From: Symbiodinium kawagutii
Lineage: Eukaryota; Sar; Dinophyceae; Suessiales; Symbiodiniaceae
DNA length: 64,000 bases
Direction: 5' to 3'
Assembly: GCA_009767595.1 (NCBI GenBank)
Contig: VSDK01013050.1
Coordinates: 1 to 64,000, forward strand
Each line of letters begins with the position of its first letter. The first letter of the stretch is position 1. The notes under the pieces were generated by a model. The model ran no database searches. It saw only the letters and a list, made by a program, of their open reading frames with translations, and had not been told where the DNA came from. The translations under genes were made by a program, and so were the position numbers. Of this stretch, positions 1 through 11,760 are shown piece after piece.

Positions 1-1287
1 TGGGTTGACATGGCGTCTATCTTTTTCTTCATCAACATTGATGCTAAGAATAAAGTTGGATTTTACCAACAAAACAGCTAAATTACTGAGGTAAGCACAG
101 CCAATGTTTTAAAAGCAAACATAAGCATTCTCAGTGGTGAGCTGCTGCCTGAGAACTTTCAGTCCACAAAGGCGTTAATTGTCTAAATCTATTCAATTCT
201 GAATTGTGCAAAAGTCTGACCTTCTCAACGTTTTTCGCTTTTGCCGTGACTTAGTTTCATCAGGTAAAGCCTGTACGATAATTTGCATACGACCCGTTGT
301 TCGGCCACTTCCTCCTTTAGATCCGTTCCACTCAAAATGTCATCAATTTCTCTCAGGAGTCGCTTCAGATTCATCTGGCCATGAACATCTTTCTCGCACA
401 AGGTGACAATCTCTTTCCGTCCTCAGAAGGAGGCACCACTACAACAATCATGTAGTCAAAATCACTTAACAACGTTTTCTACTGACAAAAGCAATGAATA
501 GAATTCATCACATTCATGATGAAACATTGATGAATTGGATGCTCCATAGATCGGGTGCAAATCTTAGGTTCCAACGTTTGCGAAGCTTGTCAAGGTTCCT
601 CCATACAGGCATCTTGCGAATATCACTCGCCACCTGACACCTTCTTCTTCCCAGGCTTGCATCTAGCATGGCTCAGTCCAGAAGGTAGATGGGTCAGCAA
701 TGTCACTGACAAGTCAGGCCCTAAGTACTATATTTTGCTTATGATTTACATATGTGATTTACTTGAGATTTGTGTGATTTACTTGCGATTTACTTGTGCA
801 TTATATTTTGCTAAAGATTGTGCTAATAAAGTTTTGTTGGTATGCATTGATTGTCAATTCATTCATCCGTGTATGATTTTCAGAGCATTTATAAACGAAG
901 TCCTGGCAACTGTAAAGATAGCAAGCCTTTCTTTGGCACCTCTGTTTTGACAGTGCTCAGGTGTAACTATCCAGGTTGCAAAGTCAACCACTTGAAACGC
1001 ACTGCTTACTAAACACTTGCAAAAAAGTTTACTGATCTTTCACTGCTCATGATTTCAGAAAGGACAATTGTTTCACAAAATCTAGTGATTGGTCATGATC
1101 AAGAAAATACATGGTAGACAATATCACCAGTTGAAACAAATACAAAATTTACTCGAGCCAAGGAATATACAATGTAAAAGCAAGTGTTTAACTTATGAGA
1201 CATGCAGATGTGATCACACAAGTCAATTTGTTCAGTCAATAATTTAGACATGGTTTCTACACTTTTGATGCTTTTTTGACACATTCT
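1..1287. other. non-coding flank, no gene recognised
   Basis: AT-rich sequence without a convincing coding frame. The open frames at 206-406 and 555-950 on the plus strand have no recognisable motif and poor composition. It lies downstream of the minus-strand gene at 1982-3857 and is probably intergenic or 3' flanking sequence. Confidence 0.5.
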
Positions 1288-1450
1288 GTGATGCAGTTTT
1301 GATGCACTTTTGATGCAGTTTTGATGCAGTTTCAAAAGTGTATACACTTTTGACAAAACTGTATACACTTTGGCCAAAACTGTATACAGTTTTGATGCAG
1401 TTTTGAAACTGCATCAAAACTGCATCAAAACTGCATCAAAACTGCATCAC
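1288..1450. repeat. long inverted repeat, 50-bp arms, made of TTTTGATGCAG units
   Basis: The left arm 1288-1337 and right arm 1401-1450 are reverse complements with one mismatch in 50 (read by eye), separated by a 63-bp spacer. Each arm is itself built of about four copies of the 11-mer TTTTGATGCAG. The spacer holds further short palindromes of the GTATAC type. An RNA from either strand would fold into a long hairpin. It lies about 530 bp downstream of the stop codon of the RRM-like gene, so a role in 3' end formation is possible but unproven. It could equally be a small MITE-like insertion. Confidence 0.85.
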
Positions 1451-1584
1451 AAAATGCACTGAAAGTTTCATGTTTTTTCTGTGTTTTTCTCTTGGTGGTG
1501 TAAAGCCTTTCTTCTAAATTGTGTTTTTTTAAATCAAAGTAGAATGAAATCCTCAGGTAAAACAATGAAGTTTTGACTCCAAGC

Positions 1585-3760
1585 AATGCTCAGGTAAAAC
1601 TGGACAAGCATTAATGCAATGAATGCTCAAGTAAAACAATGTGCAAAATGCTGAAGTAAAACTGAAGGCCAAAGCATTACAACACATGCTCAAGTAAAAC
1701 AATGCGCGCCATGCTGAAGTAAAAACCTTGGCAAAAAATGCAACAACTGCTCAAATCAAATCATTCAACGAATAATGAATTTCTTTGAGATACATACCCA
1801 GCATCAACACGTGGGATATCCAGAGAAATCAAACATTTGTTTTAATTATTCCAACAGAATGTGAACCAATACACGTGCTCAAGTAAACCAGGGCAGCCTT
1901 GCAGTAGTTTTTTTCCACCATATCTTGGAAGATCGACGCTGCCTGCATTCGAACATGTGTAGTCCAGAATGCTTCCAGCACCTATTTATCCTTCTTGTTC
2001 TTCTTGTCTTTCTTCTTGTGTTTCTTTTTCTTCTTCAGCTTATTCATCTGTGCATGGTGCTCCTTTTCAAGGAGCGCTCCAATGAGCTGACCTATGGCCT
2101 GGGCATCCTGGCACAAGGATTTGGTCACACCGCTGCTCTCGGAGGACTCGCTTGAGTCAGAACTTCTGCTCTTCCTTTTTCTGGAAGACCTCTCAGAGTG
2201 CTGCTCCACCTGCTCTGCATAGACGCTCTCTGCACCGTCTCTGCACCCCTTGCTGCTCGATGCATAGATGCTCTCTGCGCCCCCACCACGCTCATCAGGT
2301 GATTTCACCGGAGATGCCACCTCTACCTCCCCTTCATGCTCACCTTCTTCTTCACGCTCTGCTGTTCTCCATGGCATCACCTTATCCTTGAACGAATGGA
2401 GAAAATCCGTGGCTGCTTCCGTCCACCCTTTGTGAAGTGCTGGAACGACCATGGGCTCCTTCGACTCCTCCTCGTTGTCCATGGTGTCCCCCTTCTTCTC
2501 CGTGGAGGTGGTGTCCTTGGGCTCAGAGTCCTGGGCCTTCAGCTCTTCATTCTGCTTTGGATGGCTGCCAGAAGATGACAGCTCCACATCAATGACAACA
2601 GCAGGGGATTTACTTTCCTCGAAAATAAATTCATTGATGAAATGCGCAAGAAAAACATTGAGTTCAATTCTGCAATGATTCTGGGAAAACAGATATGTAA
2701 AACATAAATGCTCAAGTAAAACAGAAATGTTCACAAGTATGAATGCTCAAGTAAACCATAAATGCTCAAAATTGCGAATGCTCAAGTAAAACAGACATGT
2801 AAAAAGCAACCCACACTTAAAGAAGGCTGAAGTAAAATAAAGCCAAACATATTTGCTCATGTAAACCGGAGGGACTGCAGGAGCAAGGACAGGTCTCGCT
2901 TTGCGCAGGAGGCCAAGCGGGCCAGGTGGCATGGGTGGCATCTTCTTGACTTTGGGAGGAAGTTCTGACGGTGATGCCTCAGACAAAGAAAACCCAGCCC
3001 TGTGGAGAAGGAAGCACGATGCGTAAACAAAACATGTTTACCAATCTTTTTTTTCCCCAACCAAAATTAAATGCCACAATAAAAAGAATGACATTATCAT
3101 GCGAGAAACTCTCCAAGGTCTCAAATGCTCAGGTGGTGGATGCACAGGTGGGTGTGGAACCATCGAAGGGCCTGCCAGTGGCCCTGGAGCTTTGGGAATG
3201 GCCTCCACTGGCCTTGCGCCCGATGCCATTGCTGGCGGTGGATCAGCCATCTGTGCTTGCAGGCCTGAACAATTTGTTTGGCAGCGGAAATGATCAACAA
3301 TGTGAACATACAAAAGTAAAGTTAACACCAAAAGTAAACCAGACGTCTTCTATTCACCAAAAAAAACTGAAGTAAAACAAAAAGCAATTGTAAAACAATT
3401 TCCAATTGAAGTAACAAGAAAAATGCTGAAAGATAAGTCCAAAGATGTTTTGGGTTACCAATCTTCGAGATTCCGCGCAGCCATTTGTCGTTGATTGCAC
3501 TCAGGCAATATTCGTAGCTGGCCCTGTCTTGCATTGAGAAATATGCCGAGCAGTGGTCTTGCCCGTGAACATTTTCCCAGTTAGGGGGTCGTGTGAGACG
3601 AATCTCCACGACACCCCAACAGCCAAGAGCCTCAAGACTCCATCTTATCTCCTTGGTCAACCAACTGGTATGACAACTCAGCAGTGAGCCTTGTAAAACA
3701 AACAATTGTCCTGCCTCAAGTAAATTAGATATGTCAAAATTGTGAATGCTCAAGTAGAAC
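1585..3760 (-). repeat. recurrent GTTTTACTTGAGCAT word in introns and 3' flank
   Basis: The 15-mer GTTTTACTTGAGCAT (minus strand) and close variants (ACTTCAGC, ACTTGAGG, TTTACATGAGC) occur about a dozen times, for example near 1588, 1625, 1649, 1687, 1711, 1876, 2709, 2742, 2778, 2826, 2855 and 3747. Most copies lie in introns of the gene at 1982-3857 or just beyond its stop. One copy variant is itself the donor of intron 4 (GTTTACATGAG at 2866). The family is nearly confined to this gene. Confidence 0.7.
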
Positions 3761-3857
3761 CTTGACAGCAAAGAAAAAAAACTTGACCGAAGCAAAGACG
3801 TAAGACGAACTTCCTCGCCGTGAACGAGACATTGCGCACATAAATCCTCCACGCCAT
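1982..3857 (-). CDS. RRM-like protein with Pro-rich middle and Ser/Arg- and Lys-rich tail (five exons)
   Basis: The proposed exons (minus, 5' to 3') are 3857-3783, 3651-3459, 3264-3110, 2977-2867 and 2617-1982. They total 1170 nt, stay in frame across every junction and give about 389 aa ending in TAG. The start ATG at 3857-3855 sits in the context GCAGCCATGG. Residues 3-10 read RIYVRNVS, an RNP2-like beta strand of an RNA recognition motif. Exon 2 holds the rest of the fold, ending CLSAINDKWLRG, with a degenerate RNP1. Exons 3-4 are Pro/Ala/Met-rich (PPPAMASG, KKMPPMPPGPLG). Exon 5 is acidic, then carries a short Arg/Ser stretch (SSRKRKSRSSDSSESSESS) and a poly-Lys C-terminus. This architecture suggests a nuclear RNA-binding or splicing-related factor; that role is inference. 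All donors are GT and all acceptors AG, but the donors are unlike one another (GTTTTTTT, GTAACC, GTTTCT, GTTTAC). The exact acceptors of exons 4 and 5 were chosen to keep frame. Confidence 0.72.
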
Positions 3858-4180
3858 GGCTGCACCTTCAAATCTTTACTTGTGCAAGAAGGTCTGATGC
3901 CCTGACTTGCAGTAAAACTTTGATTCTCACTATGGTAAAGTGTGTCTTATTTATTTCAGTTGATGTTGATATGCCATCAATTTAGAAATGTGATTGAATT
4001 TCATGACATTTTTATTAATCATGCTTACTGTTCACCATGAACTTTTTTCATGCTCAAGAACCAGGCAGCAGCATGATGACCTTAACAATTTAGAATATGA
4101 CAGTCACTGTGCCAATCAGCTGTAGCTGACGTGTCCTTATATAAAATGACAAAAAAAAGGAAGCAACAGTTTGCCATTGA

Positions 4181-4570
4181 CCCGAGCCCGGTTTTGGGAC
4201 CTGGACTCAGCAACCCTTCCAGGAACCCCCTTTGGATCTAGATGGGGTCATAGAATGAACCAATTGCTAGGTTAATGGTTATTTGGGGTTGACCCAAGCA
4301 TAGCCCATTTGTTTCAACCGGTGAGAACCTGACTATCCATGGTGGGTTTGATTGACTATTGAGTGAAACACTTTGGTGGTCCAATCTCCCTTTTTTGAAC
4401 CCTTTTCAATTCGCTTTCAAAGTCTTTATTCAAAAGTACTCAAAAATGAACATTTTGGATGGAACTTGACCAGAACTGAACCCGGATTGGGAACTACATT
4501 GCCCATGCTCATAGGAACGCCTTCAGGATCTGGATGGGGATATCAAGTAAACCAATTGCTAGGTTAGTAG
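4181..4570. repeat. dispersed repeat R1 (GAACCAATTGCTAGGTTA ... TTGACTATTGAGTG ... TCTTTATTCAAAAG)
   Basis: This is a roughly 330-bp repeat with a GGAACCCC-type start, the word CCAATTGCTAGGTTA, CATAGCCCAT, TTTCAACCGG, GATTGACTATTGAGTG and a TCTTTATTCAAAAGTACTC end. The beginning of a second copy follows at about 4495-4570. Other copies are at 7010-7262, 9612-9760 (short) and 22745-23035. The tail is shared with the tandem units at 7-17 kb. It is intronic or intergenic, and no protein is encoded. Confidence 0.75.
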
Positions 4571-4588
4571 GTGTTAGGGGTGACCCAA

Positions 4589-7007
4589 TCATAGCCCATT
4601 TGAATGCTGTAGTTTGCAAATCCTGCATCGATATGTTTGATCGAGTTGCTTTCTTTTTTCTTGAAGCTCTACATTTCCCAGCTGTTCAACTCTCCGCTTT
4701 GCTTTTGCCTCTTGTCTTTGCAAGTACCTTTCGATCTTGATCTTGTGAGCCTCTGCCTTCTGGAGCACAAGCACGCCTTTTGTTTTGGTCTCATCCAGTT
4801 TGCTGACAAAAGAAGCCAGCACCATGAGCATTTTCTGAAAGGACATGTCTGGATCGCACAACAATGCGGGGCAGGTTTCCTCGATGGTTGGATCATTGCC
4901 AGTCTTCATTAGAAAGTATTCTTTCCAACTCTTTCCATCTTGCTACCTAAATCAAAAAATTTACGTAAATTCTATTTTACCTAAATTCCGTACTATAGGA
5001 GGGTCAGGGTAGTGGAAACCTGGAGTTTCTCTGTCCACCTTTTGACGCGATCATCCAAATCCTCAAATTTGCTTTCTGTTCTCTTTCTTTTCAACTCTGT
5101 TCGTTTCTTTGCAGTTTCTTGGGCTTCTGCTTTCTTCTGAACCAAAACCTGAAAGTCTGCAGCTTGGTTCCTGGAGATGTCATCTTGTGACATGATCTGC
5201 CTCAAGTCTGCAATGTGCAACAGGCCGCCATAAAGTGCACCCAAACGCCCAGTGCTGAAGAAACCAACATCAGGCACATGCTTCTCGGTCACATCATCAC
5301 AATTCTCATCGTACATTTTGACCTTGATGTTGCTGTAGTCCTTCTCACTGCTCCCAAGAGGCACTTTCGTGGGGATAATCAGCACTCGGATCACGCCGGA
5401 GATTTTCACTGACAAAGGAATTGACTCCAGCACCTATGGGCAAGGGTCATGAACCCTCTTTGGTTGCTTTGTTAGTGGCCACTGTCTGTACCCACCCATT
5501 TGACCATTTTTTTGGAGAGATGATGTTTTCATTGACTATTGTGGTAACCTCCCATTGGTAAACTAACCTGGCAATGGCTGTGTCACAATTCCATTATTTT
5601 TGTTTCAACGAACTTTTTTCCAGCCGGGCGCCTGTGAGATGGGTTGGCTAAATGTATCGAAGACCATCAGGACTGCACAGTTTTTGGTTGAGTTGTGCTT
5701 CACAACATGTTGCCAGAAGGCGGGAGCATCGGTCACGATGTCGCCCATGATCATGCACTTGGCAGCAAGCTTTTCTTTCTTGTACATCTTGATGGAACTG
5801 CTACCCATGATAGCTGCATAGCATTTTTCTGTTTGCTCTGTCAATTTCAGGGCCATGACAAATTTCTTCACTGCAATGCCAGGCATGACAAAGTTGCAAT
5901 TCATCCAGATGTCTTTCACAGTGACATTGGTACCTTCTAGCGAAACCAAATTCTCCTCGGGTGGAAAGAAATATTCAGCTAAACTGTTCTCAGTGTCAAC
6001 CTCCTCAGCAGGCTGGTCAGAGGGTCCAGCAGCTGGTCCTGCTGATGGTGCTGGCGCGCTAGATTCTGCGGCTGGTCCTGCTGCAGCTGCGCTGGCTGCG
6101 CTGGGAAGCCCATCAGCGGGCACAACTTCTTGCGCCTCAACCACTGCAGCTGCGCTCGGAAGCGCAGCAGCGGGCAAAACTTCTGGCACCTCAACCTTCT
6201 TGATTTCATGGATTTGACCAGGATGTTCAGGATGGTCAACTCCCTTTTGCAACCGGACCAACTTGCTCAGACCTAGAGTACAGGAAGGTATGAGTGTGTA
6301 TAAGATCCACTAACATAGCAACTACAAGAGTCGTTGAAACGAAAAAGCAGGTCTGGTCATATCATAAAGTCTTCAGCTGTTGCTGTAGGCTAGACATTTG
6401 AAACAAGCAACGTGAAAAAAATGCAGTAAGGATGGGACAGAGATCATACACCACTTTGTTTTTGATGTCCTCCTTCTTTCTGACCTTTGAGGGAAGATAC
6501 ACGCCTTCCATTTGGGCTCTGGCTTTCAACTCTTTACCCCCAAGGGTGAAAAGTTCACCTTCCAGTCTCACTCGTTCCCGACTCACGCAAGCGCAAAAAT
6601 CAAATAACTTCATAGCTTGATCTTTGAAGTCCTTGGCAACCGCAGAGCCAACCAATAGAAATCAGTTTCCATTGTCATCTAACTCGGGGAGATTCGCAGC
6701 CAACATGTGAAATAAGCGCAACAACATTGATTACATGGAAAATGTTCAAACACATTCTTTTTCAGGCAATGAGGATCGGTAGAGCATATTACCAGGAACC
6801 AAAACCGTTGCCATATTTTAGATAAGAAACTGCATCTTTCAATTTGATATCAGAGAAGCCTGCTGGCATCGCAATCGCATACTCGCCACTCACATGATCT
6901 CGACTCATCCACTGCAACTTCATCAATTGATCATGAAGCAATTCTGGTAGAAGCTGCAGCGACGAAGCAGTCTCTTCCGAAGGCAAGTCCTTTGACGTTT
7001 TGTCCTC
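4589..7007 (-). CDS. unrecognised protein, 3' five exons, Ala/Pro-rich segment and basic coiled-coil tail
   Basis: The proposed exons are 7007-6831, 6631-6455, 6261-5614, 5433-5020 and 4903-4589. They add to 1731 nt (576 aa plus stop) and every junction is phase 0, which strongly supports one transcript. The 5' end is missing here and probably continues into the exon module upstream (7384-7440). Exon 3 starts with a low-complexity Ala/Pro/Glu linker (PSAASAAAAGPAAESS) and then a folded-looking region (MGSSSIKMYKKEKLAAKCM). Exon 4 has a globular part (SVKISGVIRVLIIPTKVPLG) and a charged helix. Exon 5 is a predicted coiled coil rich in Lys/Glu/Arg (IERYLQRQEAKAKRRVEQLG). No family was recognised. 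Donors read GTTTCT, GTGGTG, GTTCGT and GTTTCC. The acceptor of exon 3 is ambiguous (6261 or 6272), as is the donor of the first exon (6831 or 6806). Confidence 0.62.
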
Positions 7008-7009
7008 CT

Positions 7010-7262
7010 GCCCAGGATCTGGACCGAATCATAGTGTGAACCAACTGCTAGGTTAGGGATGGTTTGCTATGACAAAGCATAGCCCATCTATTTCAACCGG
7101 TGAGAACCTGACTGACTATCCATGGTGGGTTTGATTGACTATTGAGTGAAACACTTTGGTGGTCCAATCTCCCTTTTTTGAACCCTTTTCAATTCGCTTT
7201 CAAAATCTTTATTCAAAAGTACTCAAAAATGAACATTTTGGATGGAACTTGACCAGAACCGC
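7010..7262. repeat. dispersed repeat R1, second copy
   Basis: The sequence from about 7086 to 7258 repeats 4318-4475 almost word for word, including TTTCAACCGGTGAGAACCTGAC and ATGGTGGGTTTGATTGACT. It runs directly into the first tandem unit at its TCTTTATTCAAAAG end. Confidence 0.8.
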
Positions 7263-9640
7263 TTTCTTGAGCTCGATTCCAACGCTGCCCCCTTTAACAT
7301 TTAGGTTTCCCTTAAGACCATCAAACCCACTTATATAGATGTGTGGTTGCCATGTTAGTGTTTGCTGGCTAACTCTACCCCGGCTGGTCCTTGAGTGGGG
7401 CTGCTTGCCCCGCTTCTGCCGTCTCCTTCTTTTCCAAGTCCTTCCAGCGTGTCTGGCATGGATACTGTAGTTCTTCTCTTGGGAGGAAAAGGTGAAAGGG
7501 TTCAACGGGTGGAGGGTGAAGTATGCTGGTGTATGGTCCCATCCATTAGCCATGTTTGCCATATGCACGAAGGACTTGCCATGTTAACACTGCTTTCGTC
7601 CCACCCCCCAATACAAACCATCCTAGCATATCCTTGCGGGAATTAAGATGATGGAATCCCATTCAACATTTTTTTGAATGGATTTTTTCTTTTTTAAAGT
7701 CTTTATTCAAAAGTGTTCAAAAATGATGTTTGGGGGTCATTTCTAGATAGAACCCCTTTCTTGAACTCGATTCCAACTCTGCCCCCCTTGAACATTTAGG
7801 TTTCCCTTTCGATCATCAAATCCAATTAGATGCTTGGTTGCCATGTTAATGTTTGATGGCTAGCCCTGCCCCGGCTGGTCCTTGAGTGGGGCTGCTTGCC
7901 CGGCTTCTGCCGTCTCCTTCTTTTCCAAGTCCTTCCAGCGTGTCTCACATGGAATGTGAAATGTGTTTTTTTGGAAAGAATTCAACGGGTCCTAGCATAT
8001 CCTTGCGGGAATTAAGATGATGGAATCCCATTCAACTTTTTTTGAATGGATTTTTTCTTTTTTAAAGTCTTTATTCAAAAGTGTTCAAAAATGATGTTTG
8101 GGGGTCATTTCTGGATAGAACCCCTTTCTTGAACTCGATTCCAACTCTGCCCCCCTTGAACATTTAGGTTTCCCTTTCGATCATCAAATCCAGTTAGATG
8201 TTTGGTTGCCATGTTAATGTTTGATGGCTAGCCCTACCCCGGCTGGTCCTTGAGTGGGGCTGCTTGCCCCGCTTCTGCCGTCTCCTTCTTTTCCAAGTCC
8301 TTCCAGCGTGTCTGGCATGGATACTGTAGTTCTTCTCTTGGGAGGAAAAGGTGAAAGGGTTCAACGGGTGGAGGGTGAAGTTTGCTGGTTTATGGTCCCA
8401 TCCATTAGCCATGTTTGCCATATGCACGAAGGAATTGCCATGTTAACACTGCTTTCGTCCCACCCCCCAATACAAACCATCCTAGCATATCCTTGCGGGA
8501 ATTAAGATGATGGAATCCCATTCAACATTTTTTTGAATGGATTTTTTCTTTTTTAAAGTCTTTATTCAAAAGTGTTCAAAAATGATGTTTGGGGGTCATT
8601 TCTAGATAGAACCCCTTTCTTGAACTCGATTCCAACTCTGCCCCCCTTGAACATTTAGGTTTCCCTTTCGATCATCAAATCCAATTAGATGCTTGGTTGC
8701 CATGTTAATGTTTGATGGCTAGCCCTGCCCCGGCTGGTCCTTGAGTGGGGCTGCTTGCCCGGCTTCTGCCGTCTCCTTCTTTTCCAAGTCCTTCCAGGGT
8801 GTCTGGCATGGATACTGTAGTTCTTCTCTTGGGAGGAAAAGGTGAAAGGGTTCAACGGGTGGAGGTAATGTATGCTGGTGTATGGTGCCATCCATTAGCC
8901 ATGTGTAAATGTTGCCATATGCACGAAGGAATTGCCATGTTAACACTGCTTTCGTCCCCCCCCCAACACAAACCATCCTAGCATATCCTTGCGGGAATTA
9001 AGATGATGGAATCCCATTCAACATTTTTTTGAATGGATTTTTTCTTTTTTAAAGTCTTTATTCAAAAGTGTTCAAAAATGATGTTTGGGGGTCATTTCTG
9101 GGCTGGACCCCTTTCTTGAGCTGGATTCCAACTCTGCCCCCTTTAACATTGTGGTTTCCCTGAAGACCATCAAACCCACTTTTAGAAAGGATTTGGTTGC
9201 CATGTTAGTGCTCGGTGGCTAACCCTACCCCGGCTGGTCCTCAAGTGGGTCTGCTGGCTCTGCTTCTGCCGTCTCCTTCTTTCCCATGTCCTTCCGGCAT
9301 GTCTGGCATGGAAAGCGAAATACGGTGGTTCTTTTCCTTGGGAGGAAAGGGTGAAAGGGTTCAACCGGCGGCGGGTGAAGTATGGTGGTGTATGATGCCA
9401 TCCACTAGCCATGTGTAAATATTGCCATATCCATTGACGAATTGCCATGTTAACAATGTTTTCGTCCCACACCCCCACAAACGCAAACCACCCTCCGGGT
9501 GCGGAAGCTAAGATGATGGAAGCCCCTTCAACGTTTTTTCAAAAAATGTTTTCCTCTTCAAGCTCTTTATTCAAAAGTGTTCAAAAAATGATGTTTGGGG
9601 GTCATTTCTGGATTGAACCCGGGTTGAGCCCATCCTAACA
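7201..9640 (-). repeat. tandem exon-intron units, block 1 (five units of about 360-510 bp)
   Basis: Units are marked by TCTTTATTCAAAAGTGTTC at about 7701, 8066, 8560, 9054 and 9566, giving spacings of 365, 494, 494 and 512 bp. The unit beginning at 7701 is shorter because about 130 bp between its exon and the next unit is missing. Each unit holds one copy of a small exon, two CTAACATGGCAA-type boxes, and a conserved intron body (minus: GGATGGGACCATACACCAGC). Copies 1 to 4 are nearly identical, so the amplification is recent. Copy 5 is more diverged. Confidence 0.85.
7384..9290 (-). CDS. amplified micro-exon, copies 1-5 (KDLEKKETAEA type)
   Basis: Exon cores lie at 7384-7440, 7875-7931, 8243-8299, 8734-8790 and 9234-9290. 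Each encodes 19 residues of the pattern D-[LM]-E-K-K-E-T-A-E-A-x-x-A-x-P-L-x-D-Q, usually preceded by Lys. The frame was chosen because differences among the 12 copies fall mainly at third positions here (GAA/GAG, GCA/GCG/GCT, CTT/CTC). The acceptor-like sequence is GCTGGAAG and the donor-like sequence is GGGTAGGG/GGGTAGAG. A TAG is in frame right after the core in every copy, so the exon must end before it. The precise donor is unclear: GG|GTAG would break phase, while phase 0 needs a non-GT donor. The peptide would form a charged helical repeat. Confidence 0.5.
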
Positions 9641-9760
9641 GGAACCCCTGCATATTTGGATGGGGTCAAAGAGTGAACCCATGGCTAGGTTAGTGATGGT
9701 TTGGGGTGACCCATGCGAAGCTGAGTATGCATGGAGGTTTGGATTGACTATTGAGTGAAC
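9612..9760. repeat. dispersed repeat R1, truncated copy
   Basis: Carries GAACCCGGGTTGAGCCCATCCTAACAGGAACCCC-like start, ATGGCTAGGTTAGTGATGGTTTGGGGTGACCC and GATTGACTATTGAGTG, then ends abruptly at the exon beginning at 9764. The middle is deleted relative to the 22745-23035 copy. Confidence 0.65.
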
Positions 9761-9763
9761 AAC

Positions 9764-10228
9764 ATCGGCATTTTTGCCGTCCTCGGGCCAATCTGCTGGG
9801 AGTACAGGTTCAAAGCTGATGGCAAACAAAGACTCGCTGTCACCAAACAGTTGAGTGCCAGATGGGGCACCCATGCTCTGGGCTTCTTCCAGGCTGACCT
9901 CTTTGATTGACAAAATCCTTTTCGGCGCCAATCGGTTTTGTTTGGTGTATCCTGCGCAAATGCAATTCAACACACAGACCCACACAGGAAAGCATGCATG
10001 TAAAGCACCCAACTCATGCAATTCAAAGGCTTCACCCTGAAAACAGAAATTAACTCATTATTGGCCATGATTTGTTTTAATTCTTTTTAGGGGAATGACA
10101 CGTCAGCCGCAAACCGTTTCCTGAGCTGAAAATCACGCGTGTGGAACCCTCCACTCTCTTGCGCCAGTACGCAGTTGCAGCACGGAACTCAGTGGTCTTC
10201 TTCCCCGACTTGATCTCCAGGAAATAGT
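9764..10228 (-). CDS. ASCH-like domain, two exons
   Basis: Exon 10228-10115 reads DYFLEIKSGKKTTEFRAA and on through YWRKRVEGSTRVIFSSG, with acceptor CATTCAG and donor GTTTGCGG. Its one-nucleotide overhang is completed by exon 9951-9764, which begins YTKQNRLAPKRILSIKEVS and ends NADV before GTTGTTC. The pattern I-x-S-G-K-K-T-x-E-x-R followed by a strand resembles the ASCH/PUA-like fold, which binds RNA or nucleotides; the assignment is from pattern memory only. The matching split codon supports the junction. The exons lie between two blocks of the amplified micro-exon, suggesting they belong to the same long gene, but this is not shown. Confidence 0.5.
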
Positions 10229-10229
10229 C

Positions 10230-11760
10230 TGAATGGAGTGGCAAAAACAAGTCCTTCTAATGATGCCAGGTCCCGTTGCTTGGTTAGTGGTTGCCAGGCC
10301 CAATGGCTTGGTTAGTGGTTGCCAGGAGGGGAAGGAGAGGAAGGAGGGGAAGGAGGAGGGCAACCTAGTCCCATAACATGATTGTGAAGCCTCCCATTGT
10401 CCCTGTCCAGACGGCTAACCTGGATCACCAGCACAGAAAGAAGAGCCCGAGGGGGACCCCGACTCGGGGGGAAACCGTGCTGGCTTGGTCAGGGAAATGT
10501 CTGGAGCATGATGACTCGCAAACCCAGGAGGGGCGGGAGAGCTGACACCACGTATGCATACCAGGTACAATGTTGCCAAATCTCATGCTTGACAGTTGAT
10601 GATGCAACTGCCAAAGGACCGTTTGGCAATCAATGTCATGCAACAACCATGCAAGGCCCACAGGAAAGGAGATCAAAAGTCTATCTCAAAGGAAGAGCTC
10701 TTGGAGATATAGACCTTCAATGGATCACAAACCTTCCTTTGGAACACCTTTCCTGTGCCTAAGACACCCTTTTCCCATCATAAACCCCAACATGTTCCCA
10801 ACATGGACCCAACACATCTCATCATAAATGGGAGGAACATCCCATGTCATGTTCCTAAATCCCATCTTTTCCCAACATAAACCCACCATAACCCCAACAT
10901 GTCCCCAACCTATGTGCCTAACATGGCCCTTACTGGAGGCGCAGGGGCTCCAGGAAGCGCAGGAGCTCCAGGAGCGACACGGAGGATCCCCACAAACCTG
11001 TGCCTAACATGGACTAAGTATAGTGCACAACGGGCTTGGCCACAGGGGAGAGGAGTCCAGGACACAGCCCAGGTTCCTTGGTGCCACCCAAGGACTCCGG
11101 CAGAGCTTGCGCCGGATCCAGGGTGCCACGGTGGAGACCACCCCAGGGGTGGGGTAGGTGGGGGTAGGACAGGAAGGAGGGGAGGAGAAGGAGAAAAGGT
11201 GGGTTTATACATCTTAATGTGGTTTAATATACTTAGAATATCTTAAAATCATCATTATTATTGTTACTTATGATGATAAGATCATTGTTATTTATGATCA
11301 TTGATGTTTATCATTGTTATACTCATCAATTATGATCATAACATAAACCCAACATAAACCCACCATAAACCCAACATGTTCCTAACAGGGCGCCTGGAGC
11401 CAGCTCCCATCAATCATCATTATTATTGTTATTATGTATCATTGTTTTTTAAGATCATTGATGTTTATACCTAGAGAAGTTGTTTTCGATTGAGTTGTGT
11501 GATTATTGTTTATCTGTGTTTACACATGAAGCAGTTTTATTTTTGATAATCTTAAGCATGGTGACTTATCTTCATCAAATCTTTTGGTTTAACAAAACAA
11601 ACTTAAAACCATGATGGACCCATCATGGACCCAACCTGTGTTGGACTCCAAATCCTTGGTAGGAAAAACCAGGCAAAGGCGAGAAAGGAGAGGTTTAAAG
11701 ATTTGTTTTTTTTTAGAATATGTTTTCAATTCATGTTTTAAAGATATGGTTTCCCTGCGA
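10230..11760. other. no gene seen; local low-complexity tracts
   Basis: Contains a GGAGGGGAAGGAGG tract (10325-10360), repeated AACCCAACATG/CCCAACATGG words (10780-10930), a GC-rich stretch at 10930-11190 with several accidental open frames on both strands, and an AT-rich stretch at 11215-11580. A coding exon in the GC-rich part cannot be excluded. Confidence 0.4.

Noticed and set aside
1585-2860. Relics of the dinoflagellate spliced leader (ending GGCTC AAG) in the GCTCAAGTAAAAC repeats
   Set aside because: Only the six bases CTCAAG agree; the preceding part of the leader is absent, and the repeats are intronic on the opposite strand.
7395-9418. Plus-strand frames MGLLAPLLPSPSFPSPSS repeated in each tandem unit
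   Set aside because: They are the antisense of the amplified micro-exon and its intron; substitutions favour the minus-strand frame.
10899-11246. GAGAPGSAGAPG open frame
   Set aside because: GC-rich low-complexity tract open in several frames on both strands, without splice borders.
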